A stretch of 64,000 nt of DNA from Microbacterium jejuense. GTDB lineage: Bacteria; Actinomycetota; Actinomycetes; Actinomycetales; Microbacteriaceae. Location of the stretch: contig NZ_JAEUAW010000004.1 of assembly GCF_019511665.1 (NCBI RefSeq), positions 62,001 through 126,000 of the forward strand, read 5' to 3'. Under the pieces are notes generated by a model, which saw only the letters and a program-made list of their open reading frames with translations, was not told where the DNA came from and did no database searches. Both the position numbers and the translations under genes were made by a program. This document shows, in pieces, positions 44,049 through 53,629 of this stretch (position 1 is the first letter of the stretch; every line of letters begins with the position of its first letter).

Positions 44049-46802
44049 CTAAGCGCGCGCCCGCATCGCCACTCCGTGCCCCGCACTCGGCGCCTCGACC
44101 ACCGGGCCCGTAGCGGTCGCTGCCTCCCGGCTCCGCGCCGCACGCCGCATCTCCGCCTGGGCCGCGCGCGCAGCATCCTGCATCGTCAACTCCGGAGTGC
44201 CGCGCTGCATCGATTCGGCGAGGCCCTCGCGGGCCGCGGCATCCGTCTGCGCCACAACGACCGCGACGTTGCTCAGCCGACCGCGCGTGAGGCCAACATA
44301 GAGCCCTGCGGCATCCACATCCGGCCCGACCACCGACGCGTCGGCGGTGTCGCCCTGCACGCCGTGCACGGTAGACGCGTAGGCGAGCTGCAGGTGCTCG
44401 CGCGCGTACTCGGTCGACACGCGCGCCACCTCGCCGCTGTCGCTCACCGAGACAAGAGACAGGTACTCGTCGCGGATGCCGCGCACGATCCACTGCGCGC
44501 GATTCTCGACGCCCGTCAGCCGGTCGTTGCGACGGGTCTGGACGGTGTCGCCGACGAGGATCCGCTGCTGCCCGATCCCCCACGCGACGACGCGGACGTC
44601 AAGCTCGCCCCGATCGACTCGCCGCTGCTGGATCGCGTCGTTGATCGCATCCGCCTCAGCATTGGTGCCGGAAACCAACGCCACCCGCTTGCCGCATGCG
44701 TGCCAGTCGAAGTACGCGCCGATCATCCGCTCACGCGCCGCGTCGTGATGATCGACCCGAGCGACGTGACCGCGTTCGGCAAGCTCGCCCGCCACCACCA
44801 GCGCACGCTCGCGATCGCCCGCATCCCGGAGCCGCAGTGTGAGCGCCGCGTAGTCGGGATCGCGGAACCGGTGCACCGTGTCGAGCTCGACCGCAGCGTT
44901 CGCGTGCCGGATCGCACAACCCATCGCGCCCGCATGCCCGACCGGCAACGCCTGGTGCGTGTCACCCACGAACGCCAGTCCGACACCCTGCTCGATCGCG
45001 AGCTCGACGAGGACGTTCGCCGTCTGCAGGTCGACCATGCCGGCTTCGTCGACGACGATCCGATCGCGAGAACGCAACACGTACTGGGTTGGTCCGCCGT
45101 ATGCGGCGCCCGTGCTGGGATCGACGTCTCCCACTCGAAGCCTGGTCCACATCGTCGCGCCGGCCTCGTCGGTGCCCCATCGGTAGCCATGGTCCGATAG
45201 CAGGGCATGAATGCTGGATGCCGCGGCCCCGACCTCGCGAGATGCCACCGATGCCGCCTTTCGCGTGGGGGCAGCCACGAGCATCCGTCGCCGTTGCGAC
45301 GTGAGCGCCGCGAACGCAGCGCGCAGCATCGTCGTCTTGCCCGCGCCGGCGGGGCCGGTCACCGTCACAAGCCCGTCCGTGCCCGCGATGGCGCACGCGG
45401 CAACCCTTTGCGACGGATCCAGCGCCAAGAGATCCGCGTTCGGTGCGAGCCGGCGCAACTCGCCCGGCAACAGGGAGCGCCCCGGTTGAGCGAGCACGTC
45501 CAAGCGCCCGGCGAGACGCACCTTGGCGCATACGGTCTTCGTCGCCATGAACGCCTTGACGTGCGCCGGCAGATCATCCGGGACGAGCCGGTAGACGGAA
45601 CGCGTGGCACGCTCCGTGATCTCGGCGATCACGTCATCGAGCCGGTCGCGCTCGGCAACGACGCCCGCGCGTGAGAGCGCTCGTATCGCGCCAGCGCGGA
45701 TGTCGAACACGCTGAACCTGCCGCCGCATGACCTCGACCGTTCGTCCGCGTCGACGACCGCCTGTGCAGCGAGCAGACCCAGGTCGACGGCATGCACGTC
45801 TGTTGCAGCGACTGGAATGGGGGCGCGCGGGGTGATCAGACTCGGATCGATCGCTCCGATCTCGTCGCGGACGCGCGCCTCCCACGACGCCTCATCGAGA
45901 TCGGCCGGCTTGTTCGGACGCGACACCGCCCACGCGCGCCGATCGATCTGCTGCAGCACCTCCACGCTCGGCGCAGATCCTCCGTGCGCCGCCGACCACT
46001 CCGCGATCAGGCGCGCGCGGTTGGCTTCGATTTGAGCCGACCGGCGCGAGACGGGTCGGACGGCGCCAGCGAGCTCGGCGATCTCCCCATTGAGGTCGAG
46101 CGTGTATCCGTGCCGACCGAGCGCGGCGATCCAGGCGGGATCTGTGCGGGCGGCGAGCTCGCCCTCGGCGTTGACGACGGTGTGCAGTTTCATCGCGATG
46201 CGCGAGTCGAGGTTCGACCACTTGCCGTCCGCACCGAGCACCTTGATGTTCAGCCAAAGGTGACGGTGGAGGTGTGGGTCGAGCGCGCGCGAGCGTCGAT
46301 GCTGCAGCTCGACGACTTCGATGCGCGTGATCGCCTCGCGAATGAGTCCGCCGTGTCCGCGGCGTGCGTTGAGCTCCGTCTGCCAGATGAGCAGGATACG
46401 GTCCCGCAACCGGTCTTGGAGGGCTTCGAACTCGGCTGCGAGTTCGGGATGCAGCAGCGCGGCGATGCTGTACGACTTCGGGTGGTTGAGCGTGCCGTCG
46501 AGCAGCAGGTCGGCGTCGGAGCTCAGCCGCTGCAGGCCGCGCTCTTCCCCGGTGACCGGGTCGTTTCCTGTCAGCCAGACACGAAGACCGCCGGCCGTGA
46601 GCTCGTCAGCCGTGATGACGCCGTTGTCGACGACGAACCGAGAGACGGTTGAGTCGGATGCTGCGCCATACGCCTCGAGCGCTTCGGCGCCCGTCGGGTA
46701 GGGCATGTGGGCGTCGCACGTGCCCTCTAGCGCGTACGAGATCGCCTGCCGGACCCCGCGGGATTCAACGCCTCTCTTCCATCGCTCCAGACCTCCGCGC
46801 AT
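44049..46802 (-). CDS. MobF-family relaxase-helicase (TraA/TrwC-like)
   Basis: 917 residues. The N-terminal relaxase domain has LNHPKSYSIAALLHPELAAE and the three-His metal motif in DPHLHRHLW (H177, H179, H181), followed by a RecD/TraI-like SF1 helicase with Walker A GPAGAGKTT near residue 485, DEAGMVDLQTANVL and GDTHQALPVG motifs, and a final YVGLTRGR. The usual N-terminal catalytic tyrosine pair is not obvious; the first 35 residues contain single Tyr residues (Y23, Y35). It would nick oriT and unwind the element for transfer. No coupling protein or type IV secretion gene is in the window, so the island is at most mobilisable here. Confidence 0.85.
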   Translation of the reverse strand: MRGGLERWKRGVESRGVRQAISYALEGTCDAHMPYPTGAEALEAYGAASDSTVSRFVVDNGVITADELTAGGLRVWLTGNDPVTGEERGLQRLSSDADLLLDGTLNHPKSYSIAALLHPELAAEFEALQDRLRDRILLIWQTELNARRGHGGLIREAITRIEVVELQHRRSRALDPHLHRHLWLNIKVLGADGKWSNLDSRIAMKLHTVVNAEGELAARTDPAWIAALGRHGYTLDLNGEIAELAGAVRPVSRRSAQIEANRARLIAEWSAAHGGSAPSVEVLQQIDRRAWAVSRPNKPADLDEASWEARVRDEIGAIDPSLITPRAPIPVAATDVHAVDLGLLAAQAVVDADERSRSCGGRFSVFDIRAGAIRALSRAGVVAERDRLDDVIAEITERATRSVYRLVPDDLPAHVKAFMATKTVCAKVRLAGRLDVLAQPGRSLLPGELRRLAPNADLLALDPSQRVAACAIAGTDGLVTVTGPAGAGKTTMLRAAFAALTSQRRRMLVAAPTRKAASVASREVGAAASSIHALLSDHGYRWGTDEAGATMWTRLRVGDVDPSTGAAYGGPTQYVLRSRDRIVVDEAGMVDLQTANVLVELAIEQGVGLAFVGDTHQALPVGHAGAMGCAIRHANAAVELDTVHRFRDPDYAALTLRLRDAGDRERALVVAGELAERGHVARVDHHDAARERMIGAYFDWHACGKRVALVSGTNAEADAINDAIQQRRVDRGELDVRVVAWGIGQQRILVGDTVQTRRNDRLTGVENRAQWIVRGIRDEYLSLVSVSDSGEVARVSTEYAREHLQLAYASTVHGVQGDTADASVVGPDVDAAGLYVGLTRGRLSNVAVVVAQTDAAAREGLAESMQRGTPELTMQDAARAAQAEMRRAARSREAATATGPVVEAPSAGHGVAMRARA

Positions 46803-46914
46803 GGCGCCAGAGTAGGCTAGGTTTTCTCGGCTATCCAGGGAGTTTTGTGCGTTGCAGGTAGCTGTAGCAAAGCGGTTTCAAATGGCGCCGTCCACCGTGG
46901 GTGCCTGCGTGCAT

Positions 46915-46969
46915 TTGCTGGATTGCTGGATTGCTGGATTGCTGGATTGCTGGATTGCTGGATTGCTGG
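46915..46969. repeat. Minisatellite, 8-bp unit TTGCTGGA, about 7 copies
   Basis: Perfect tandem array between the relaxase start and the DUF2130 gene. The unit is not a multiple of three and no gene reads through it. 5' flank is the relaxase promoter region. Confidence 0.92.
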
Positions 46970-47027
46970 TTCTCCTTCTCACTTTGTGGCTCGGTCCTTC
47001 GTTCTCCCTTCGTGGCTCGGTCCGGCT

Positions 47028-47102
47028 TGGGTCTTGAGGTCTTGGGGTCTTTGGGTCTTGGGTCTTGGGTCTTGGGTCTTGGGTCTTGGGTCTTGGGTCT
47101 CG
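47028..47102. repeat. Minisatellite, 7-bp unit GGGTCTT, about 7 perfect copies plus degenerate leading units
   Basis: Perfect from about 47051 to 47100; units before it vary (TTGAGGTC, TTGGGGTC). A GTGGCTCGGTCC direct repeat (46986 and 47011) lies between the two arrays. The 458-bp interval 46803-47260 holds these arrays and no clear gene. Confidence 0.9.
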
Positions 47103-47260
47103 TCTGTGTGATCTCGGTGCGTCGCTGTGCTTCTCTCGGATGCCGGGAGCGCGTCCGGCGATCCATCCTTTGAATCGCTCGCCAGGCCGGCTACCAGTTC
47201 GTTGGCACGACCGCTGGGTGGGGAATCCTCACCGCCGGAGGACTCCCCTTCCGCAGTGTG

Positions 47261-48487
47261 CTACGCGGCGTCCAGCGCTTCGGGGGCATCCAGCTCAGCG
47301 AACTTGGCCGCCATCGTCGGGTTTCCCTTGGTGAGCTTCTTGACCGTAAGCGCCGTGGCCTTGTCGTTCGCGAGGCGGAGGTTGTTTTCGGAGCCGAGCA
47401 GGCCGTCCTTGACCTTCTGGAGACGGTCGATGGCGACGTCGATGTCCTTGATGGCCGCATCGAACTTGCGCTTAGCGAGGTCGTAGTTGCGTCCGAACGC
47501 TGACTTGAAGTCTTCGAGCTCGGACTCGAAGTCGGTGATGTCGATGTTCTGCTTCTTGATCTGTTCGAGTTCCGCCTTGACCACGATGGTGCCCTGGGCG
47601 GCGTTGCGCAGAAGCGCGATGATCGCGAGGAAGAACTGCGGGCGGACGACGAACATCTTCGGGTACAGGTGCGACACGTCCGTGATGCCGGTGTAGAGGT
47701 CGGAGTCCTCTTCGAGCATCGAAACGAGCACCGCGTACTCGCAGCCCTTGTCGTTGCGGTCCTTGTCGAGCTTGGCGAAGAAGTCGCTGTTCTTCTTCTT
47801 CGTCGTGGTCGCGTCGGACTCGTTCTTCATCTCGAACATGATCGAGACGTACTCCACGTCGTCGTCGCTGAAATCGCGGAAGACGTAGTCGCCCTTCGTG
47901 CCCGCGGACGCGTCGTTGTCCTTGCCGAACCTTGCGTTGGGGAAGGCGAGCGAGCGCATGCGGTTGAACTCGATCTCGCAGTGCTGCTCGAGAGTCTCGC
48001 CGAGGAGCTTCACCGACAGCTTCGCCTTCATGTCCTTGTAGCGTGCGATGAGCTCATCCTTCAGAGCGAGCTCTTTGGTGTGCGACTCCTTGAGCGCGGC
48101 GTGCATAACCTTCTGCTGAGCCGCCTGGAGCTCCAGCTTGCTCTTGGCCTCGTTGAGGTTCTTCTCCGCAGCCGACACAGCCTTCGCAACGGCAAGCTCC
48201 TGATCGGTCGCCGCCGACTTGAGCTCGGACTTGAGGTGCTGGATCTCAGTGTCCTTGGCGGCACTGACCTTCTGCGCCTGCTGAGTCGCGTTCGCCACCG
48301 CGAGAGCGATCTCGGTCTCCTTGGTCTTCTCCGCCGCAGCGAGGCGTGTGTGGAGCTCGTTCTCGAACTCGGTGGTGCGCACCTGCTGCACGATGTCGGC
48401 GTACTGCGCCTCGTCGATCGTGAAGCGGGTGCCGCAGTGCGGGCACTTGATCTCGTTCGAGGCGCTGGTCGATGTGATCTCAGTCAT
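47261..48487 (-). CDS. DUF2130 domain protein
   Basis: 408 residues from the ATG at 48487. An N-terminal zinc-knuckle-like CPHC (C15, C18) in [12 protein letters not shown] is followed by a long E/K/A-rich coiled coil (about 35-170) and the DUF2130 domain with SIMFEMKNE, a PD-(D/E)xK-like core pattern, and [14 protein letters not shown]. The family is thought to be nuclease-like and is common in mobile and defence loci, but its activity is unknown. It lies divergent from the methylase-like gene that begins the type I system. Confidence 0.85.
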   Translation of the reverse strand: MTEITSTSASNEIKCPHCGTRFTIDEAQYADIVQQVRTTEFENELHTRLAAAEKTKETEIALAVANATQQAQKVSAAKDTEIQHLKSELKSAATDQELAVAKAVSAAEKNLNEAKSKLELQAAQQKVMHAALKESHTKELALKDELIARYKDMKAKLSVKLLGETLEQHCEIEFNRMRSLAFPNARFGKDNDASAGTKGDYVFRDFSDDDVEYVSIMFEMKNESDATTTKKKNSDFFAKLDKDRNDKGCEYAVLVSMLEEDSDLYTGITDVSHLYPKMFVVRPQFFLAIIALLRNAAQGTIVVKAELEQIKKQNIDITDFESELEDFKSAFGRNYDLAKRKFDAAIKDIDVAIDRLQKVKDGLLGSENNLRLANDKATALTVKKLTKGNPTMAAKFAELDAPEALDAA

Positions 48488-48521
48488 GGGTATCTCCAAG
48501 TAGAGGGCGAGAGCGAATCCC

Positions 48522-48556
48522 GCAGGCGGGGCGGCCCCCAGTAGCGCCCCGCCTGC
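48522..48556. repeat. 12-bp inverted repeat in the divergent promoter region
   Basis: GCAGGCGGGGCG (48522-48533) and CGCCCCGCCTGC (48545-48556), 11-nt loop. It lies in the 5' leader of the DUF2130 gene and could be a regulatory hairpin. Confidence 0.7.
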
Positions 48557-48621
48557 AGCAGCGACCTGATGCCGCCGGAACAGATCGTGGACTAGACAGG
48601 AGCCGCGAAAGCAAATCCGTC

Positions 48622-48676
48622 TGATAAGGCCACTTATCATCCATCAGTCTCACAAATGCGGGGTTCCGAGTACATT
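48622..48676 (+). promoter_or_regulatory. Operator-like palindrome and promoter before the restriction operon
   Basis: TGATAAG-GCCA-CTTATCA (48622-48639) is a perfect 7-bp inverted repeat. TACATT at 48671-48676 is a good -10 placed 6 nt before the ATG at 48683, so the mRNA is probably leaderless. The palindrome sits around the -45 to -60 zone, a plausible site for an activator or repressor such as the HTH protein encoded next. Confidence 0.6.
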
Positions 48677-48682
48677 GGCCGC

Positions 48683-50659
48683 ATGTCCACAGCGCCATCG
48701 CTTCTCATCGACCTAGCCGGCGTCGCTCGGCTGGCCGGCGTGCAGCGACCCGTGGCATCGATGTGGCGTTCGCGATTTGCGTCGACCTCTGACCCCTTTC
48801 CGCGGGCGGTCAGCGAGACGACCGGTCGGCTGCAGTTCGAGGCTCAGTTGGTCGCCGATTGGCTCGTACGCACAGGGCACGGGAACAATCCAGAAGCACG
48901 TGAGGATGCCGCGGCAGCGGCCGCACCGGCGGACTTCTCGTTCGCCGACTCGAACGCGGTCGCTGAGTTGGAAGCGCTCATCACCCTCTACGTGCAGACC
49001 GACGACCTGAGCGAGCTCACGCATTCACAGATTGAGGACGCCGCCGCCGAGGTCGACCCCCTCGATGACACGCTCCAGGCCGAGATCCTCGCGCACGTGC
49101 GGCGCGGTGCACCGTGGCTGACCTACGCGATGCACCTGATCGACGCGGCGTACTCGCCGTCGGCGGCGTTAGCGCTTGTCACCCGTCGGCATGCTGTGTC
49201 GCATCGAGCGACAGGGTCGGCTGGACCGCTCGTAGCCGATGCCATCGCCCTGGTCGTCGAGGCCACGCTCGCGCTCGTCGGCGACGGCACCACCGTGACC
49301 TTGGATGCGGGCGACGCCACTCTCTCCTCGACGCTTGCGAGCAAACTCGGTGACGATGTAAGTATCGTGCTGCCTGCCGAGTCAGACAGCCGGCGTGTTC
49401 GACGCCGACTGCTAGTCGATGGTCGTTGGCTCACTGATGCAGAGGAACCGGCGACTCGCTCCGTCGTTGTGGCGCGCGTGCCGTCTGAGCGAAGTGACGA
49501 CGTGGCCGGGATGCTGCGAGCCGTCGATGAGGTCTCCCTGTCTTTACGGGATTCGGATGCAGCGGTGGTGATCGGCCCCGCGCGGGCGCTTGTCGATTCG
49601 TTGGTACCCGCCGACGAGCGGGCACGCGCAGACATCCTGCGTTCTGGCCGGGTTAGGGGCATCGCACGTCTGGCGGCCGGTCTGGTCGACAGCGCGTCCC
49701 GCGAGTCACTCGCGCTGTGGGTGCTCGGAGAGCCGGTAGGTGAGGTGACGCCAGCGCAGCGAGTCACCGCCGTTGCCGACCTCACCGCGATTCCGCTCAC
49801 TCCTGCTGCGCGCGCCGACCTCGTATCGGATTTGATCGCGGGCATGCGTAGCGGACGCGACATGCGCGCCCACAGATTCCGGTTCGCGGCGTTCGCGCGG
49901 ACGACGTCGTTGCAGGCACGAAGTGGTTCGCTTGTGGCATCGGCGACTCGGAAGCCTGCGTCTACGACCACGGACGCGACAGAACTTCCCGTACTCCTCG
50001 ACATCGCCGCCGACGCCGTTCGCGCCGACCTCACCCCGATCGAGATCTCGCCCGATTCGCACGACGCGCCGCGAGCCACGTCAATTCTCGAGCTGATCGA
50101 TGCCCGACACTTGAGGAGGATCCAAGGCACCCGCCTCAATCCTGACCTGTTGGGCTCGGAAGGACTCGCTGTGGTGACCTCCTCCGATCTCGACAACCCT
50201 GCGTCGATCGGCCACGCTCGCGTTGACCAGCTCGCCTTCGCGACCCAGTACCCGAACGCGCAGCTCACCCGCCCCGGCGACGTAATCTTCCGCACCAGCC
50301 CGACCGCGGCCGCTTGGGTCGACACAGACGGCTCGAAGGTCGTCGCCTACCCGGCCCGTGTGCTGCGCATCACCGCGGGCGACCCCGGCGGGCTCGTGCC
50401 CGAGATCATCGCCGCCGACATCACCGGCGCCGCATCCGGCCCCGGGGTATGGACGCGATGGATGCTGCGCCGCGTCGCCCCGCACACCGTCGCGCCGCTC
50501 CGCCAAGCCCTGGCCGACATCGCGTCTGCCCGCCAAGACCTCGAGGCCCGCGCCGCGCGCCTCAACGACTACGCCAATCTCATCGTTGCGGGAGCGACGT
50601 CGGGAGCGGTGACCATGATCGATACGAGCCACGCCGCGGATGCGGCATCCCCGCAGTAA
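48683..50659 (+). CDS. HTH protein with degenerate N6-methylase-like core and specificity-like C-terminus
   Basis: 658 residues from the ATG at 48683. An N-terminal HTH-like region (LAGVARLAGVQRPVASMWRS) is followed by a helical part and a Rossmann-like segment (VTLDAGDATLSSTLASKLGD) where an N6-adenine methylase has its AdoMet site. No DPACGSG or NPPF/Y motif is present, so catalysis is unlikely. The C-terminal section (LTRPGDVIFRTSPTAAAWVD through to LRQALADIASARQDLEARAA) resembles an HsdS target-recognition domain with its coiled-coil spacer. It ends 9 bp before hsdM and may be an accessory recognition or regulatory subunit. Confidence 0.65.
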   Translation: MSTAPSLLIDLAGVARLAGVQRPVASMWRSRFASTSDPFPRAVSETTGRLQFEAQLVADWLVRTGHGNNPEAREDAAAAAAPADFSFADSNAVAELEALITLYVQTDDLSELTHSQIEDAAAEVDPLDDTLQAEILAHVRRGAPWLTYAMHLIDAAYSPSAALALVTRRHAVSHRATGSAGPLVADAIALVVEATLALVGDGTTVTLDAGDATLSSTLASKLGDDVSIVLPAESDSRRVRRRLLVDGRWLTDAEEPATRSVVVARVPSERSDDVAGMLRAVDEVSLSLRDSDAAVVIGPARALVDSLVPADERARADILRSGRVRGIARLAAGLVDSASRESLALWVLGEPVGEVTPAQRVTAVADLTAIPLTPAARADLVSDLIAGMRSGRDMRAHRFRFAAFARTTSLQARSGSLVASATRKPASTTTDATELPVLLDIAADAVRADLTPIEISPDSHDAPRATSILELIDARHLRRIQGTRLNPDLLGSEGLAVVTSSDLDNPASIGHARVDQLAFATQYPNAQLTRPGDVIFRTSPTAAAWVDTDGSKVVAYPARVLRITAGDPGGLVPEIIAADITGAASGPGVWTRWMLRRVAPHTVAPLRQALADIASARQDLEARAARLNDYANLIVAGATSGAVTMIDTSHAADAASPQ

Positions 50660-50668
50660 GGAACACGC

Positions 50669-52288
50669 ATGCCCCGCACACAGAAAGCCGCACCGCAGGC
50701 GCCGTCGACCATGAAGGAGCTGAAAGACACGCTCTGGAAGGCCGCCGATAAACTGCGCGGATCGATGGATGCCTCGCAGTACAAAGACGTCATCCTCGGG
50801 CTCGTCTTCCTCAAATACGTGTCGGACGCCTTCGACGAGCGCCGCGCGGGCATCCACGCCGAGCTCAGTGCCGACGGGTACGACGAGGACCAGATCGCCG
50901 ACCTCATCGACGACACCGACGAGTACACCGGCCGCGGCGTGTTCTGGGTGCCCGCGAACGCACGATGGGGATTCCTCGCCGAGAACGCGAAGGGCGCACA
51001 GGTCGACGGCGTCGACAAGTCGATCGGGCTGTTGATCGACGAAGCGATGGATGCCGTCATGCACGCCAACCCGCAACTGTCCGGCACACTGCCGCGCATC
51101 TTCAACCGCGACAACGTCGACCAGCGCCGCCTCGGCGAACTCGTCGACCTGTTCAACTCGGCCCGCTTCGCCGCCCAGGGGCAGGGCGGGTCGGACGGCC
51201 GCCGCGCCCGCGATCTGCTCGGCGAGGTCTACGAGTACTTTCTCGCCAAATTTGCTGCCGCTGAAGGTAGGCGTGCCGGCGAGTTCTACACGCCGGCTGG
51301 AGTTGTGCGCGTCCTGGTTGAAGTACTTCAGCCCACCCGCGGGCGCGTGTACGACCCCGCGTGCGGTTCGGGCGGGATGTTTGTGCAATCGGAGAAGTTC
51401 ATCGACGCGCACCACGGCGAAGGATCAGACATTTCGGTCTACGGTCAGGAGAACAATGAGCGCACCTGGCGCCTCGCCAAGATGAACTTGGCGATCCACG
51501 GCCTGGCAGGGAATCTTGGGCCGAGGTGGGGTGACACGTTCGCGCGCGACCTGCACCCCGAGCTGACGGGGTCCAATGGGGCGGACTTCGCGATGGCAAA
51601 CCCGCCGTTCAATCAGGACGAGTGGGCTCGCAACGAAGATGATCCCCGCTGGCGGTTTGGTGTTCCGCCAGCGCGGAACGCGAACTACGCGTGGATCCAG
51701 CACATCCTCTCCAAGCTCGCCCCCGGCGGCCAGGCCGGCATCGTCATGGCCAACGGCTCCATGTCGTCGAACTCCGGCGGCGAGGGCCAGATCCGCGCTG
51801 AGATCGTCGAAGCTGACCTCGTCTCGTGCATGGTTGCACTGCCCACCCAGTTGTTCCGCTCCACAGGCATTCCGGTGTGCGTCTGGTTCTTCGCGAAGGA
51901 CAAGGGCGCGCGGGCCGGCGAGGTGTTATTCATCGACGCTCGAGGGCTGGGGCATATGGTCGATCGCGCCGAACGCGCACTGTCGGATGACGACATCGCG
52001 AAGATCGCGGGCACCTTCCACGCATGGCGCGGAGTCGAATCGGATGCTGCGCCCGACGAGTACACGGACGTTCCGGGCTTCTGCTTCTCGGCCACGCTTG
52101 CTGAGATCAAGGCCGCCGACTACGCACTGACCCCGGGACGCTACGTCGGAGCCGCCGAGGCCGAGGACGACGGTGAGCCGATCGAGGAGAAGCTCGCGAG
52201 GTTGCGGGGTGAGCTCGAGTCGCAGTTCACAGAGTCGGCGCGCTTGGCGGAGGTTGTTCGTGCACAGCTCGGGAGAGTCCATGTCTGA
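50669..52288 (+). CDS. hsdM: Type I restriction-modification methylase HsdM
   Basis: 539 residues. N-terminal HsdM helical domain (KELKDTLWKAADKLRGSMDA, KDVILGLVFLKYVSDAF), AdoMet motif I DPACGSGG at 229-236, and catalytic NPPF at 311-314. It methylates N6-adenine within the site specified by HsdS. AAGGAAC precedes the ATG. The last 8 bp overlap hsdS. Confidence 0.95.
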   Translation: MPRTQKAAPQAPSTMKELKDTLWKAADKLRGSMDASQYKDVILGLVFLKYVSDAFDERRAGIHAELSADGYDEDQIADLIDDTDEYTGRGVFWVPANARWGFLAENAKGAQVDGVDKSIGLLIDEAMDAVMHANPQLSGTLPRIFNRDNVDQRRLGELVDLFNSARFAAQGQGGSDGRRARDLLGEVYEYFLAKFAAAEGRRAGEFYTPAGVVRVLVEVLQPTRGRVYDPACGSGGMFVQSEKFIDAHHGEGSDISVYGQENNERTWRLAKMNLAIHGLAGNLGPRWGDTFARDLHPELTGSNGADFAMANPPFNQDEWARNEDDPRWRFGVPPARNANYAWIQHILSKLAPGGQAGIVMANGSMSSNSGGEGQIRAEIVEADLVSCMVALPTQLFRSTGIPVCVWFFAKDKGARAGEVLFIDARGLGHMVDRAERALSDDDIAKIAGTFHAWRGVESDAAPDEYTDVPGFCFSATLAEIKAADYALTPGRYVGAAEAEDDGEPIEEKLARLRGELESQFTESARLAEVVRAQLGRVHV

Positions 52289-53489
52289 GTGGCCGCTGGT
52301 CGCACTTGGGTCTCAGACGATGAAGATCGGTTCCGGCGCCACACCCCGAGGCGGCGAGGCGGTCTACCAGTCCCATGGAGTGTCGCTTATTCGTTCGCAG
52401 AACGTGCTGGACAACGCCATGCGGGTCGATGACATTGCACACATTTCCGACGATGCTGCCGAAGCACTCCGCGGAGTGACAGTCGAGCCTGGCGACGTGC
52501 TTATCAACATCACCGGTGACTCCGTGGCGCGATGTGCGGTAGTGGACCCTTCGATTCTTCCCGCGCGGGTTAATCAGCACGTCGCGATTATTCGACCAGG
52601 TTTGTCGTTGAACTCGCTCTTCTTGCAGAAGCTGCTCGTCGCTCCAAAAATGAAGACGCACCTCCTGACAATCGCGACGGGCGGCGGTACGAGAAACGCG
52701 CTGACCAAGTCACAACTTTCGGGCCTCCACATCCCACTTCCTCGCCTTTCCGAGCAGCAGGCGATCGCCGAGGTGCTGGGCGCGCTCGACGACAAGATCG
52801 CCGCCAACACCGCCCTCGCCGCGACCGCAGCCGCGGTTGCCAGTACTGAGTTGCGCGCGACAATCCGCGCTGGGGCCCTTGAACTGTCGATTGACGAAGT
52901 CTCGATCCTGCTCGCGAGGGGGATCACGCCGCGGTATCTGCCTGATGGCGAAGGCACGCGGGTGCTGAACCAGAAGTGTGTGCGGGATCAGGTGGTCTCG
53001 CTTGAGCCATCGAGGTGGACAGACGACTCAAAGGTGAAGCAGGAGAAGCTCATTGCCGTCGGCGATGTCTTGGTCAACTCGACGGGCCAAGGCACCCTTG
53101 GCCGCGTCGCGCGCTGGACTCTGCAGGAGCGGGCAACAGTCGACTCCCACGTAACGATCGTCAGGCCCAATCCCGACGTCAGCGATCCTGCTGTGATTGG
53201 GCAGGCGATCCTCGCAATCGAAGCCGACATCGAAGCGCTTGGCGAGGGCAGCACCGGTCAAACCGAGCTAAGCCGAGTCGAACTGGGACGGGCTCGCATC
53301 CGGATCCCCAGCCGCGACCGCGCTGATCGCCTCGGCGCGACGCTTCGCGCGCTCTCCGCAAGAAGCGATGCAGCCCGCTCCGAGAACGTCACGCTTGCCG
53401 CAACCCGCGACGCGCTTCTCCCACAGCTCATGTCGGGCAGGCTGCGCGTTCGCGATGCCGAGGCGGCAGCATCCGAAGCCGGCGTGTGA
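52281..53489 (+). CDS. hsdS: Type I restriction-modification specificity subunit HsdS
   Basis: 402 residues from the ATG at 52281. Two target-recognition domains separated by coiled-coil spacers. First half ends with LPRLSEQQAIAEVLGALDDK and IAANTALAATAAAVASTEL, the second with SDAARSENVTLAATRDALLP and QLMSGRLRV, both classic. The second TRD contains RGITPRYLPDGEGTRVLNQK. It sets a bipartite DNA target that cannot be deduced from sequence. Confidence 0.93.
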   Translation: MSEWPLVALGSQTMKIGSGATPRGGEAVYQSHGVSLIRSQNVLDNAMRVDDIAHISDDAAEALRGVTVEPGDVLINITGDSVARCAVVDPSILPARVNQHVAIIRPGLSLNSLFLQKLLVAPKMKTHLLTIATGGGTRNALTKSQLSGLHIPLPRLSEQQAIAEVLGALDDKIAANTALAATAAAVASTELRATIRAGALELSIDEVSILLARGITPRYLPDGEGTRVLNQKCVRDQVVSLEPSRWTDDSKVKQEKLIAVGDVLVNSTGQGTLGRVARWTLQERATVDSHVTIVRPNPDVSDPAVIGQAILAIEADIEALGEGSTGQTELSRVELGRARIRIPSRDRADRLGATLRALSARSDAARSENVTLAATRDALLPQLMSGRLRVRDAEAAASEAGV

Positions 53490-53560
53490 GCGCGAGCGGC
53501 ACCGGGACCGGATAGATTCACAAGACTGCACCGTTGCATGCATCTGGGGAGATACAACGC

Positions 53561-53629
53561 ATGACCACTCCGGCCACGCCGCTTTCGGCCACCGCACCCG
53601 TGCGCGGCCAGTATGAGGTGACTCGGTGA
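53561..53629 (+). CDS. Possible 22-codon ORF coupled to the next gene
   Basis: The ATG at 53561 is preceded by GGGGAGATAC. The predicted peptide MTTPATPLSATAPVRGQYEV ends TR, and its TGA overlaps the GTG of the following gene (53626). It may only serve translational coupling. Confidence 0.3.
   Translation: MTTPATPLSATAPVRGQYEVTR

Noticed and set aside
46915..47102. CRISPR-like array
   Set aside because: Units are 7-8 bp, contiguous and without spacers; no cas gene is nearby. These are minisatellites.
46831..47166. Repetitive peptide encoded through the minisatellites on the minus strand
   Set aside because: The low-complexity product simply translates the tandem repeats, which are not multiples of three, and no ribosome site or conserved part is present.
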